From JBMDXB01 sp048594975 (GTDB taxonomy: Bacteria; Acidobacteriota; Vicinamibacteria; Vicinamibacterales; 2-12-FULL-66-21): a DNA stretch of 64,000 nt. This document shows positions 16,647-28,192 of this stretch, one piece after another (the first letter of the stretch is position 1; every line of letters starts with the position of its first letter). The notes under the pieces were generated by a model that was given only the letters and a program-made list of their open reading frames with translations, did not search any database and had not been told where the DNA came from. The stretch lies in NCBI GenBank assembly GCA_048594975.1, contig JBMDXQ010000090.1, positions 124,001-188,000 on the forward strand, given 5' to 3'. The position numbers and the translations under genes are program-made.

Positions 16647-16932
16647 TCGCGTCGGCGTGCTGGGAAGATTGCGGTCGTAGTGGCCCGTCAGGCCCTGGCA
16701 CGCGGATCGTCGCAGGGATCGCTGTGGTCAGAGGAACGCAGAGGTTGGCGGGGCGCCTGCACACTCGAGCCGGTCGGCGACGCGGACACTCAGGTCACCC
16801 GATCCCTCCGCGATCCATCCGCCCCTGCGCTCTCGTCGATGTCGCCGGCGCACGAGCGTTCCACGCGGCCGTTCAACGCGCCAGGCATGCCGGTCCGGTG
16901 CGCTGGACTTCGCGCTATAGTGGGCCGTCCCC
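16647..16932. other. 286-bp gap before the oxidoreductase genes
   Basis: No gene seen. A TATAGT hexamer at 16916-16921 could be a -10 box for the next gene; if so the transcript would begin only a few bases before the ATG at 16933, giving a near-leaderless mRNA. No matching -35 box is evident. Confidence 0.3.
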
Positions 16933-18450
16933 ATGCCCAACTACGGGTTTGCCATCGATCTCCGGAAATGCATCGGGTGTCACGCGTGCACGATCGCGTG
17001 CAAAGCCGAGCACCAGATCCCGGTCGGGGCGCACCGCTGCTGGGTCAAGACGGTTGAGAAGGGGACGTTCCCCGATACGCACCGGCTCTTCTTCCCGGTG
17101 CTGTGCAACCAGTGCGATGCGGCGCCGTGCGTGCGCATCTGCCCGACGCGCGCGCTGTTCAAACGCGGCGACGGCATCGTCGACCTGCACGGCGACTCGT
17201 GCATCGGCTGCCGCGCCTGCATGCAGGCCTGCCCGTACGATCAGCTGTTCATCGATCCGAACACGCGCACCGCCGAGAAGTGCAACTTCTGCGCGAACCG
17301 CGTCGAGAACGCGCTGCTGCCGTCGTGCGTGAGCGTGTGCCCGACCGAGTGCCGCATCTTCGGCGACCTGGACGATCCGGCGAGCGAGCTCGCGCGGATC
17401 GTGCAGCGGGACGCCTGCACGGTGCGCAAGCCGGAAAAGGGCACGCAGCCGAAGGTGTTCTACCTCGGCGCCGACGAGAGCGTCATCCGGCCGGAAGCCG
17501 CGGCGAGACCGCTGTACTACAAGGAAGGACAGGTACATCTCCGGCCGCTCGGAGCGCCGCTGCCGGATCCGGCCGAGCCCGGGGAGCCGCGCGTCGACTA
17601 CGACGTCCCGCACGGCAAGCCGTGGGGCATGGACATGGTCCTCTATCTCCTGTTCAAGGCGATGGCCACGGGCGCGATCCTCGTGGCGGCGACCTTGTGG
17701 CTGTTCGGCTATCGCGGTACCGCACTGAGCATCGCCGCGCCGGCGCTGTCGGTGGTGTTCATCTCGCTGACGGCGGTCGTGCTCATCGTCGATCTCGAAC
17801 GGCCGGAGCGCTTCTACTACATCCTCACGCGATCCAACTGGCGGTCGTGGATGGTGTGGGGCGCGTACTTCCTGACCGCGCACGGGGCGGTCAGCGCCGC
17901 CTGGCTTGCCGCCGGGTGGTTCAGCCTGGACGGCGGCGTAACGGCGCTGGCGATTCCGGCAATTGCCGTCGGCATCCTGGCGACGTCGTACACCGGTTTC
18001 CTGTTCGGGCAGGGGCTCGGGCGCGATCTCTGGCAGGGTCCCGCCGCCGCGGTCGATCTCCTCGCCCAGGCAACCATCGCCGGTGCGGCGTCGCTCCTCG
18101 CGATCGCCGTGCTGATGGGCGACGCCGCGGAGGTCGTCGGCGCGCTCGGCCGCGTGCTCGCGTCGGCGATCGCGGCGCACCTGCTGATCCTCCTGTTCGA
18201 GCACGTGCTGGCGCCCAGCCCGACGCGCCACCACGAGCTGGCCACGCAGGCGATCACACGCGGGCCGTACTCGCGCCTCTTCTGGAGCGCGGCGATTACC
18301 GGCGGGGCTCTGGTGCCGGCCGGGATGGTGCTCGCCGGCGTGACCTTCAGCGCGGCACCGACCTGCGCCGCCGCGCTGCTCGCGCTCGCCGGCGGCGCCA
18401 CCTGGGAATACATCTGGGTAGAGGCGGGGCAGAGTGTACCGCTGTCCTGA
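16933..18450 (+). CDS. Fused iron-sulfur and NrfD-type membrane subunit of a molybdo-oxidoreductase
   Basis: A protein of 505 residues combining two subunits that are usually separate. Residues 1-190 hold four Cys clusters for [4Fe-4S] centres, the first C13-x2-C16-x2-C19-x3-C23, then CNQCDAAPC, CIGCRACMQAC and CNFC with CVSVCPTEC. This is the electron-transfer subunit type (PsrB/DmsB/SoeB). From about 230 to the end there are eight or so hydrophobic helices of the NrfD/PsrC family, including DLERPERFYYILTRSNWRSW, which exchange electrons with quinone. No signal peptide is present, so the clusters face the cytoplasm. It lies just upstream of the catalytic subunit gene, with a 64-bp AT-richer gap. 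Confidence 0.85.
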   Translation: MPNYGFAIDLRKCIGCHACTIACKAEHQIPVGAHRCWVKTVEKGTFPDTHRLFFPVLCNQCDAAPCVRICPTRALFKRGDGIVDLHGDSCIGCRACMQACPYDQLFIDPNTRTAEKCNFCANRVENALLPSCVSVCPTECRIFGDLDDPASELARIVQRDACTVRKPEKGTQPKVFYLGADESVIRPEAAARPLYYKEGQVHLRPLGAPLPDPAEPGEPRVDYDVPHGKPWGMDMVLYLLFKAMATGAILVAATLWLFGYRGTALSIAAPALSVVFISLTAVVLIVDLERPERFYYILTRSNWRSWMVWGAYFLTAHGAVSAAWLAAGWFSLDGGVTALAIPAIAVGILATSYTGFLFGQGLGRDLWQGPAAAVDLLAQATIAGAASLLAIAVLMGDAAEVVGALGRVLASAIAAHLLILLFEHVLAPSPTRHHELATQAITRGPYSRLFWSAAITGGALVPAGMVLAGVTFSAAPTCAAALLALAGGATWEYIWVEAGQSVPLS

Positions 18451-18514
18451 ACTGTGGATGTGGATATCGACCTGCTCAATCCACGATGCACAATCAACAA
18501 ACCACAATTGACAC

Positions 18515-21226
18515 ATGTCTGACCCCTTTCGCACCCACCCCGACCCGTCGACCTGGGATGACTATGTCGACTTCGAGTCCACCAGCTGGCCGCGCAAGGA
18601 CCGTCGCCGCTACTGGATCATCCCCAGCATCTGCTTCAACTGCGAGTCGGCGTGCGGCATCCTCGCCTACGTCGACAAGGAGACGCTCGAGGTCCGGAAG
18701 GTCGAGGGGAACCCCGTCCACCCGGGCAGCCGCGGGCGCACCTGCGCAAAGGGGGTCGTGACCCCCAACCAGCTCGAGGACCCCGACCGTATCCTCTACC
18801 CGCTCCGGCGCACCGGCGCGCGCGGCGAAGGGAAATGGGAGCAGGTGTCCTGGAACGAGGCGCTCGAGGACATCGCCGGTCGCATCCGCACGGCCATCCG
18901 CGACGGGCGCCGCCGCGAGATCATGTACCACGTCGGGCGGCCGGGCGAGGACGGCTACGCCAACCGCGTGCTCCAGGCATGGGGAGTCGACGGCCACAAC
19001 TCTCACACCAACGTCTGCTCGTCGTCGGCGCGGCTCGGGCACTTCCTGTGGTGCGGGGCGGACCGGCCGTCACCCGATTACGCGAACGCCCAGACCATCC
19101 TGCTGCTCTCGTCGCACCTCGAGTCGGGCCACTACTTCAACCCGCACGCGCAGCGCATCGTCGAGGCGAAGGCTCGCGGCGGCACCCTCATCGTCGTCGA
19201 TCCGCGGCACTCGAACACCTCGGCGAAGGCGGACCTGTGGCTGCCGGCCTACCCCGGCACCGAAGGCGCGCTGCTGCTCGCCATCGTCCGCATCCTCCTC
19301 GTAGAGGGGCTGTTCGACCGCGAGTTCGTGCGCAAGTGGGTCAACTGGGAGCAGTACCTCGCGAAGGAGCGCCCCGATGTGCCGCAGACGTTCGACGGCT
19401 TCCTCCGGGCATTGACGGAGCTCTACGCGCCGTTTACGCCCGAGTACGCGGAGGCGGAAACCGGCGTGCCGGCCGGCCGGATCGTCGAGGCGGCGCACGC
19501 GATCGCGCGTGCGGGCACTCGCTTCGCCACCCACAGCTGGCGCGCGGCGGCCTCCGGCAACCTCTGGGGCTGGCAGGTGACACGCTGCCTGTACCTGCTC
19601 GTCGTGCTCACGGGATCGGTCGGGACGGTCGGCGGCGTGAATCTGCACGTCACGAACAAGTTCGTCCCCAAGCACCCCACCCCTCCGCCTCCGCCCCAGT
19701 ACTGGAACGAGCTGTTGTTCCCGCGCGAGTTTCCGCTGTCGTTCTTCGAGATGAGCTTCCTGCTGCCGCATTTCCTGAAAGAGGAGCGCGGCCGGCTGGA
19801 CGTCTATTTCACACGCGTCTACAACCCGGTGTGGACCAACCCGGACGGCTTCTCGTGGATGGAGGTCCTGCAGGATCCCGCGAAGATCGGCCTGCACGTG
19901 GCGCTCACGCCGACGTGGAGCGAGACCGCATGGTTCGCCGACTACGTCCTGCCGATGGGCCTCGGCACCGAGCGGCACGACACGATGAGCCAGGAGACGC
20001 ACGCCGGGCAGTGGCTCGGCTTCCGGCAGCCGGTGCTGCGCGTAGCCCGCGAGAAGCGCGGCGATCGCATCACCGCAACCTATGAGGCCAACCCCGGAGA
20101 GGTCTGGGAGGAGAGCGAGTTCTGGATCGCCCTGAGCTGGAAGATCGATCCCGACGGCTCGCTGGGCATCCGGCGCTACTTCGAATCGCCGTACCGGCCC
20201 GGTGAGCAGATCACGGTGGACGAGTACTACCGCTGGATCTTCGAGCACTCGGTTCCGGGCCTCCCCGAAGCGGCGGCGCAGCAGCACCTCACGCCGCTCG
20301 AGTACATGCGCAAGTACGGCGTGTTCAGCGTCTCCGAAAACACCTACAGCCGCGGCTTCGAGCGCGTGGTCTCAGGCGACGAGGGCGCGGACGGCGTGGT
20401 CGTCGACGACATTCCCCGCGCCGGGTTCAACACGCCGTCGCGCAAGCTCGAGTTCTACTCGCAGACCCTCGTCGACTGGGGCTGGCCCGAACACGCCGTA
20501 CCCTGGTACGCGCCTGGCCACGTCCACTGGAAGGACCTCGATCGCGCGCACGGCGAATTCGACCTGCTCCCGAACTTCCGCCTGCCCACGCTGATCCACA
20601 CGCGGTCCGCGGTGAAGTGGTTGTACGAGATCTCGCACGAGAACCCGCTGTGGATCGCCACTCTCGACGCGCGGGCGGCTGGCATCGCCACCGGCGACCT
20701 GGTGAAGGTGCGCACGCGGATTGGCTACTTCGTCACGCGCGCCTGGGTCACCGAGGGCATCAGGCCTGGCATCCTCGGCATGTCACACCACCTGGGCCGC
20801 TGGCGTCTCCACGAAGAGCAGGGGGGCGCGCGAGCCGCGTCGGCGCTCGTCCGGATCGCTCGCGATGCCGAGGGGAGATACGTGATGAAACAAGTGCACG
20901 GGGCGCAGCCGTTCGCGAGCCACGATCCCGACACGGGCCGGATCTGGTGGAGCGAGGTCGGCGTGCACCAGAACCTCACCTTCCCGGTACAGCCCGATCC
21001 GGTGAGCGGCATGCACTGCTGGCACCAGCGCGTCCGGCTCGAAAAGGCCGAGCCCGGCGATGCGTACGGCGACATCGTCGTGGACACGACGGCGGCGCAC
21101 GAGGCCTATAGAGAATGGATGGCGAAGGCGAGGTCGGCGCCAGGTCCTGGCGGCCTCCGGAGGCCCCTCTGGTTCGATCGGCCGCTGCGGCCGGTCGCGG
21201 AGGCCTATACTATCTCATCCGTATGA
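18515..21226 (+). CDS. Molybdopterin oxidoreductase, DMSO-reductase family catalytic subunit (SoeA-like)
   Basis: A protein of 903 residues. An N-terminal [4Fe-4S] site is C40-x2-C43-x3-C47-x29-C77. The probable molybdenum ligand is Cys168 in TNVCSSSAR. The long central region and the C-terminal dinucleotide-binding domain (LIHTRSAVKW near 690) complete the family layout. There is no twin-arginine signal, so the enzyme stays in the cytoplasm, as in SoeABC sulfite dehydrogenase and unlike Psr, Phs or Ttr. With a sulfite exporter and a persulfide-dioxygenase-like gene nearby, sulfite oxidation to sulfate with electrons to quinone is the best guess, but the substrate cannot be read from the sequence. 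It ends in an ATGA overlap with the GAF gene. Confidence 0.85.
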   Translation: MSDPFRTHPDPSTWDDYVDFESTSWPRKDRRRYWIIPSICFNCESACGILAYVDKETLEVRKVEGNPVHPGSRGRTCAKGVVTPNQLEDPDRILYPLRRTGARGEGKWEQVSWNEALEDIAGRIRTAIRDGRRREIMYHVGRPGEDGYANRVLQAWGVDGHNSHTNVCSSSARLGHFLWCGADRPSPDYANAQTILLLSSHLESGHYFNPHAQRIVEAKARGGTLIVVDPRHSNTSAKADLWLPAYPGTEGALLLAIVRILLVEGLFDREFVRKWVNWEQYLAKERPDVPQTFDGFLRALTELYAPFTPEYAEAETGVPAGRIVEAAHAIARAGTRFATHSWRAAASGNLWGWQVTRCLYLLVVLTGSVGTVGGVNLHVTNKFVPKHPTPPPPPQYWNELLFPREFPLSFFEMSFLLPHFLKEERGRLDVYFTRVYNPVWTNPDGFSWMEVLQDPAKIGLHVALTPTWSETAWFADYVLPMGLGTERHDTMSQETHAGQWLGFRQPVLRVAREKRGDRITATYEANPGEVWEESEFWIALSWKIDPDGSLGIRRYFESPYRPGEQITVDEYYRWIFEHSVPGLPEAAAQQHLTPLEYMRKYGVFSVSENTYSRGFERVVSGDEGADGVVVDDIPRAGFNTPSRKLEFYSQTLVDWGWPEHAVPWYAPGHVHWKDLDRAHGEFDLLPNFRLPTLIHTRSAVKWLYEISHENPLWIATLDARAAGIATGDLVKVRTRIGYFVTRAWVTEGIRPGILGMSHHLGRWRLHEEQGGARAASALVRIARDAEGRYVMKQVHGAQPFASHDPDTGRIWWSEVGVHQNLTFPVQPDPVSGMHCWHQRVRLEKAEPGDAYGDIVVDTTAAHEAYREWMAKARSAPGPGGLRRPLWFDRPLRPVAEAYTISSV

Positions 21227-22320
21227 AGCGGCGGGACCACCCCCTCCCGCTCTGGGTCCTCTGGGGCCTGATCGGCGGCTTTGCTGTCCTGCAACTGGTC
21301 GTGTGGACGCTGGCGCACGGCTTTCCCACGAGTCCCGTCGACCTTGCCCAGCTCGCTGCCGGCTGGATTGTCATGCTGGTCCTCGGGTTCTTCGCCTCGA
21401 GCCGCATCGGTGGCCTCTCGCGGCGCCTGTCGCAGACCGAACACGCGCACCGGAGCACGCTTGGCGAGGTCGAGCAGCTGCTGAGCGAGCGGGAGGACGC
21501 CCACCTCGCCGCGCTCGACGAGGTCCAGCAGCTGCTCACGCAGAACGCCGTCCTGCAGGTGATCGCGCGAACCGCCGACGTCCCGCTCGCGTTCCAGTCC
21601 CTCGCCTCGCGGATCGGCGGGCTGGTCGCCTGCGATCGCATCGGCCTGGCGTTGCTGGCGCCGAACGGACAGGAGTTCCAGACCTACGCGGCACGCGTGA
21701 AGGAGGAGGAACGCCGGGCACGTCCGCGGCCGGAGATGGTGTTCAAGATCGACCAGACGATCGTCGGCCGGGTGATGCGCGCGCGCGAGCCGCTCATCGT
21801 CAGCGACACCAGTGAAAACGCTGCCGACAATCTCGACGTCAACGTGATGCACTCCGAGGGCTTCGCCTCGGCGCTGGTCGTGCCGCTCGTCACCAGGGAC
21901 CGCGCCGTGGGCACGCTGAACCTTCTCTCGAGACGCAGCCGCGCCTTCCAGCCCGCGCAGATGGCCGTACTCGAGCCCATCGCCGAGATCCTCGCGGTGG
22001 CCCACGTCGCCCAGCAACTGCAGACCGCGCTGGCCAGGCACCGCGCGATGGAGACCATGTCGGAGCTGACGCTGACGACCGCGGCCGAAATCAACGGCTC
22101 CCTGCAGGCCATTGCCGGCCACTGCGACCTGCTCGGGCGCGGGTACCCGGACCCGGCGCTGCAGCGCGACCTCGCGACGATCACGCGGCACGCACACCGG
22201 ATCGCCCAGCTGCTCGAGAAGATGCGGGTGATGGCGGACGAGCGCCTGCGGGAAGCCGTCGCGTCGCTCCCCGAGGGGACGATTCCGACCAGTCCCGAGG
22301 CCTACGCCGACCGGGAGTAG
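21223..22320 (+). CDS. Membrane-anchored GAF-domain sensor with a degenerate kinase-type dimerisation region
   Basis: A protein of 365 residues. Two hydrophobic helices (about 10-30 and 38-58) are followed by a coiled linker with repeated LGEVEQLL-type heptads (about 70-110), a GAF domain at about 125-265 (VMRAREPLIVSD, VPLVTRDRAVGTLNLLS), and a C-terminal pair of helices resembling a HisKA dimerisation domain. The usual His-Glu phosphorylation pair is missing (TTAAEINGSLQAIAGH) and there is no ATPase domain, so it is not a complete histidine kinase. The ATG at 21223 overlaps the previous stop as ATGA, so it belongs to the oxidoreductase operon and may sense its redox state or substrate. The 3' end overlaps the convergent DUF1634 gene by 19 bp. 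Confidence 0.75.
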   Translation: MKRRDHPLPLWVLWGLIGGFAVLQLVVWTLAHGFPTSPVDLAQLAAGWIVMLVLGFFASSRIGGLSRRLSQTEHAHRSTLGEVEQLLSEREDAHLAALDEVQQLLTQNAVLQVIARTADVPLAFQSLASRIGGLVACDRIGLALLAPNGQEFQTYAARVKEEERRARPRPEMVFKIDQTIVGRVMRAREPLIVSDTSENAADNLDVNVMHSEGFASALVVPLVTRDRAVGTLNLLSRRSRAFQPAQMAVLEPIAEILAVAHVAQQLQTALARHRAMETMSELTLTTAAEINGSLQAIAGHCDLLGRGYPDPALQRDLATITRHAHRIAQLLEKMRVMADERLREAVASLPEGTIPTSPEAYADRE

Positions 22321-22571
22321 AGGATCGCCGCGATCAGGATGGCCAGGACGACGGCCGCCGCCGCGGTGAAGGTCCAGTCCCGCGCCCGGGCGTTCTCGAC
22401 GATCGCCAGCGCGACGCGGAGTGCGGGCGTTGCCATCAGGACGATCAGGCCGGCGTTCATCAGCGTCAGGCCGTGCGGCGGCGCCATGATCCAGAACGCC
22501 AGCCCGGCGATCAGGCACGCGGCGGCCCCGATGACGGCAGCGAGCAGCACCCGGCCGATCCAGCGCTCCAT
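22302..22571 (-). CDS. DUF1634 small membrane protein
   Basis: A protein of 89 residues with three hydrophobic helices (about 5-32, 38-58 and 68-86). This fits DUF1634, a family found almost only beside TauE/SafE-type permeases, where it probably assists the transporter. The ATG at 22571 shares one base with the stop of the TauE gene (TGATG), so translation is coupled. The longer open frame reaching 22829 is the antisense of nothing real here; its extra part is arginine-rich and overlaps the TauE gene. Confidence 0.8.
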   Translation of the reverse strand: MERWIGRVLLAAVIGAAACLIAGLAFWIMAPPHGLTLMNAGLIVLMATPALRVALAIVENARARDWTFTAAAAVVLAILIAAILYSRSA

Positions 22572-23401
22572 CAGAACACCCGCCTGAAGTAGGTGACCGA
22601 CACGGTGGCGAGCACGGCGGCCATCAACAGCTTGAGCCAACGGGATCGCGCACGGCCGCCGATCCAGAAGCCGGCGCGCGAGCCGGCGAGGACGCCGACG
22701 ACGGCGGCGGAGGCGAGCGGCGCGCTGATGTCGCCGCGGCCGTAGAAGATCGGCGCCGACGTTGCGGCCGTGACCCCGATCATCACCGCGCTGGTGGCAG
22801 CGGCGGCGCGAATCGGCACGCCGCACCACGCGTTGAGTGCGGGCACCTGCAGGATGCCTCCGCCGATCCCGAGAATCCCCGACACGTAGCCGCCGACGAC
22901 CGACACCAGCGCCGCCAGCGGCACGCGCTTGAGGCGGTAGGCGACCGCGGCGCCGCTTTCCTCCTCGTAGAACCGGCCGCCGAGACGCCCGGTATCGATC
23001 TCGGCGTCGAGGATGACGTTCCGGCGGTCGAGGCGCGAGAGCATGATCACGGCGATGAACGCCGTGACCAGCGCAAAGATCGCGCTCAGCACCGATTCCG
23101 GCAGCTGCACCACGGTGATGCCGCCGATCAACCCGCCGGCGCTGGCCGCGATCAGCAGCAGCATGGCCAAGCGCATGTTGATGAGCCGCCGCGACGAGGA
23201 GCCGGCCACCACGACGCTCGACGTGGCAATGACGGTCATGATGCTGATGCCGCGCGCCGCCGTCATCCCCAGGCCGAGCACCACGTCGACGAATGGCACC
23301 AGGAAAACGCCGCCACCGATGCCGAGCAGCGCGCCCAGGCAGCCGGCGACGGCGCCCGCGCCCATGACGAGGGCGACGACGGAAGCGGAGATCTCCTGCA
23401 T
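22571..23401 (-). CDS. TauE/SafE family anion exporter
   Basis: A protein of 276 residues with eight or so hydrophobic helices. Two repeats of the family's glycine motif are visible: GALLGIGGGVFLVP near residue 25 and GILGIGGGILQVP near residue 180. Members move sulfite, sulfoacetate or related anions across the inner membrane. The ATG at 23401 is chosen because the preceding 55 in-frame codons are arginine-rich and would run into the divergent gene. With DUF1634 downstream and a persulfide-dioxygenase-like gene starting 42 bp away in the other direction, sulfite export is the likely role. Confidence 0.88.
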   Translation of the reverse strand: MQEISASVVALVMGAGAVAGCLGALLGIGGGVFLVPFVDVVLGLGMTAARGISIMTVIATSSVVVAGSSSRRLINMRLAMLLLIAASAGGLIGGITVVQLPESVLSAIFALVTAFIAVIMLSRLDRRNVILDAEIDTGRLGGRFYEEESGAAVAYRLKRVPLAALVSVVGGYVSGILGIGGGILQVPALNAWCGVPIRAAAATSAVMIGVTAATSAPIFYGRGDISAPLASAAVVGVLAGSRAGFWIGGRARSRWLKLLMAAVLATVSVTYFRRVF

Positions 23402-23442
23402 GTGGGGGTATGATCGGGTCGGGCCCGAAAGGATTCTAGCCG

Positions 23443-24798
23443 ATGTTCCAGCGACAGTTCGACGAAGGGCTCGCCCAGAGCTCGTTCGTGATCGGATGCG
23501 AGCGTACGCGCGAGGCGGTCGTGATCGATCCGCGGCGGGACGCCGGCGTCTACCTGGAGGCGGCACAGCGCCACGACCTCCGCCTCGTCTACGCGATCGA
23601 GACCCACATTCACGCCGACTTCGTCTCCGGCTCGCGCGAGCTGGCCGCCCTCGGCGTGCGCCCGATCGGCGGGCCCGGATCCGATCTCGGCTTCGACTTC
23701 CACGAGGCGCGCGACGGCGAGGTCCTCACCGTCGGCGACCTCGCTCTGCGGTTCCTGCACACGCCCGGCCACACACCGGAACACATCTCGATCCTCGTCG
23801 AGCAGCCGGGCGCGCCGCGGCGCGTGTTCACGGGCGACACGCTCTTCGTCGGAGCGGTCGGGCGGCCGGATCTGCTCGGCGATCAGCTGACGCGCCGGCT
23901 CGCGGGTGAGCTGTACGATTCACTCTACACTCGCCTGCTCGCGCTGGACGACGACGTCGAGGTGCATCCCGGGCACGGCGCAGGGTCGCTGTGCGGCGCC
24001 GGGATCGGCAGCGATCCGCATTCCACCATCGGCCGGGAGCGGCGCTTCAATCCGATGTTGCGCCACGAGTCGCGCGACGGCTTCGTCGCGGCCGTGCTCG
24101 GCGACCTGCCGGAGACGCCGTCGTACTTCCCGCGCATGAAACGGGTGAACCACGACGGCCCGCCGGTCCTCGGGCTGACCCGCGGCTGTCCGGAGATAGC
24201 CCCTGTTGCGCCGGCCGACGCCGCCGCCGCGATGCGCGGCGGCGCCTGGCTGATCGACCTGCGCTCGCCGGTGGAGTTCGGCGCCGGTCACCCCGCCGGC
24301 GCGGTCAACATCCCCTTCGGCGCGAAGGTCGGGTACTGGGCGGGCTGGATCCTGCCGGGCGACGCGCGCATCCTGCTGCTGGCGCCGGGGGAGGCGCAGA
24401 CACGGCAGGCGCAGGTGCAGCTGCTGCGCGTCGGACTCGATGGCCTCGCCGGAACGCTCGCCGGCGGATTCGGCGCGTGGCGGGACGCCGACCTTCCCGT
24501 CCAGTCGATCCCGCAGATCGACGTCCACGAGCTGCACGCGCGCGTCCAGCAGCACGATCGCTTCACGCTGCTCGACGTGCGCACCCGGAAGGAGTTCGCG
24601 ACCGGCCACGTGCCCGGCGCGGTCAACCTGCCGGTCGGGGACATCCCCGCGGCCACGGCACCCGACGACCGACCGCTCCTGACCATGTGCGAAGCCGGTT
24701 TCCGTTCGAGCCTGGCGGCGAGCCTGCTCCAGCGCAACGGCGCCCGCGAGGTGATCAACGTCGTCGGCGGGATGAGCGCGTACAGAGCTATCGCGTGA
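23443..24798 (+). CDS. Metallo-beta-lactamase-fold hydrolase with two rhodanese domains (persulfide-dioxygenase-like)
   Basis: A protein of 451 residues. The metallo-beta-lactamase part (1-250) has THIHADF at 54-60, HTPGHT, GDTLF and HPGHGAGS, the iron-binding pattern of ETHE1/BlH-type persulfide dioxygenases, which turn glutathione persulfide into sulfite. Residues about 265-345 form a first rhodanese domain whose catalytic loop reads LLLAPGE and lacks the Cys. Residues about 355-451 form a second rhodanese domain with Cys416 in TMCEAGFRSS, probably active. AAGGA lies about ten bases before the ATG. It is divergent from the TauE exporter, so sulfite made here could be exported or oxidised by the oxidoreductase upstream. 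Confidence 0.88.
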   Translation: MFQRQFDEGLAQSSFVIGCERTREAVVIDPRRDAGVYLEAAQRHDLRLVYAIETHIHADFVSGSRELAALGVRPIGGPGSDLGFDFHEARDGEVLTVGDLALRFLHTPGHTPEHISILVEQPGAPRRVFTGDTLFVGAVGRPDLLGDQLTRRLAGELYDSLYTRLLALDDDVEVHPGHGAGSLCGAGIGSDPHSTIGRERRFNPMLRHESRDGFVAAVLGDLPETPSYFPRMKRVNHDGPPVLGLTRGCPEIAPVAPADAAAAMRGGAWLIDLRSPVEFGAGHPAGAVNIPFGAKVGYWAGWILPGDARILLLAPGEAQTRQAQVQLLRVGLDGLAGTLAGGFGAWRDADLPVQSIPQIDVHELHARVQQHDRFTLLDVRTRKEFATGHVPGAVNLPVGDIPAATAPDDRPLLTMCEAGFRSSLAASLLQRNGAREVINVVGGMSAYRAIA

Positions 24799-24966
24799 AA
24801 CGAAGAACTGAGAGTTAAGAAAACGACATGCACTCCTGGCTCTCGTCTGCGTTCTCTGCGTTCTGAGTTCATAGTTCTGAGTTTCGCTCGGCCGCGTGAC
24901 GGTTGAGCTCGGTCCCCCGCACACCTCGCGAGAGCGAGATAGAATGAGGGGAACTCCAGCAACCCG
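24799..24966. repeat. intergenic word-like repeat
   Basis: The first 90 bases are made of recurring words of the type GTTCTCTGCGTTCTGAGTTC and ATAGTTCTGAGTTTC with its partner AACTGAGAGTT, clearly lower in GC than the genes around. A related word (CTTAGTTCTTCG) occurs at 36900-36915. It separates the sulfur genes from the kinase gene. GAGGGGAA near 24950 may be the ribosome site of the kinase. Confidence 0.6.
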
Positions 24967-27270
<2,304 letters not shown>

Positions 27271-28192
27271 GGACCGCGTACAGGGTGGCCAGGATCGGCA
27301 CCGGCAGGCCGGCGCGCGCCGCGCGCCGCACCACTGCCCCCTGCAGCGCTTCCACTTCGATCCGCTTGCCCTGGGAGAGATCGATCAGCAGCGACGACCG
27401 CATCGTCCCGGGTATCTTCGCGAGGTAGTCGCGAATGCGATCGATCACGTCGGGCGCGACCGGTACGCCCTCGCTGCGCGCGAGGCGCTCGATTTCGCGG
27501 CAGCCGTCGAGCAACTGCGTGCGGACGAACGTGTCCTCCCAGATCGCGCCGGTGGGGAGGCGGGCCGCGCCGGTGAACCCGGCGAGCGCTGCCAGGAAAA
27601 TGAACTTCTCCCAGATCGGCGTGCGCCCGTCGTCCACCGCTTCGACCTCCATGTCCGCCTCGGCCAGCGCATCGTGAATCCGACCGACCCGCTCCGACGT
27701 GCGCGGGAGGGCGCCGAACACCTCGCCGAGCACGACGCGGCGGTGTGTGCCCGTCTGCTCGATGACGCCGGGCGCAACCAGGGCCGTGGCGATGTACGTG
27801 GTACCGCCGACGACCCGCGTCTCGCCGTACATCGCGGCGAGGTCGTTGACGCTGTCGACGCCGTTCTGCAGCGTGAGGATGGTGGTGGACGGACCGAGCA
27901 TCGGCTGGATGAGCGGGAGCGCGGTGTCGTTGTCGTACGCCTTGACGGCGAGGACGACGACGTCGACGGGACCGACGCGCGAGGTGTCCTCCTCGGCGGG
28001 CGCGCGGACCTGGAAGTCGCCGAGCGCCGGGCTCTGGACGTGGAGCCCGCGCTCGCGGATCGCAGCAAGGTGGGCACCGCGCGCGACGAACATCACCTCG
28101 TGCCCCCCGCGCGCGAGCGCCGCGCCGTAGTAGCCGCCGACCGCGCCCGATCCGAGAATCGCGAATCGCATGGCCGTGATTGTACGGCCGAG

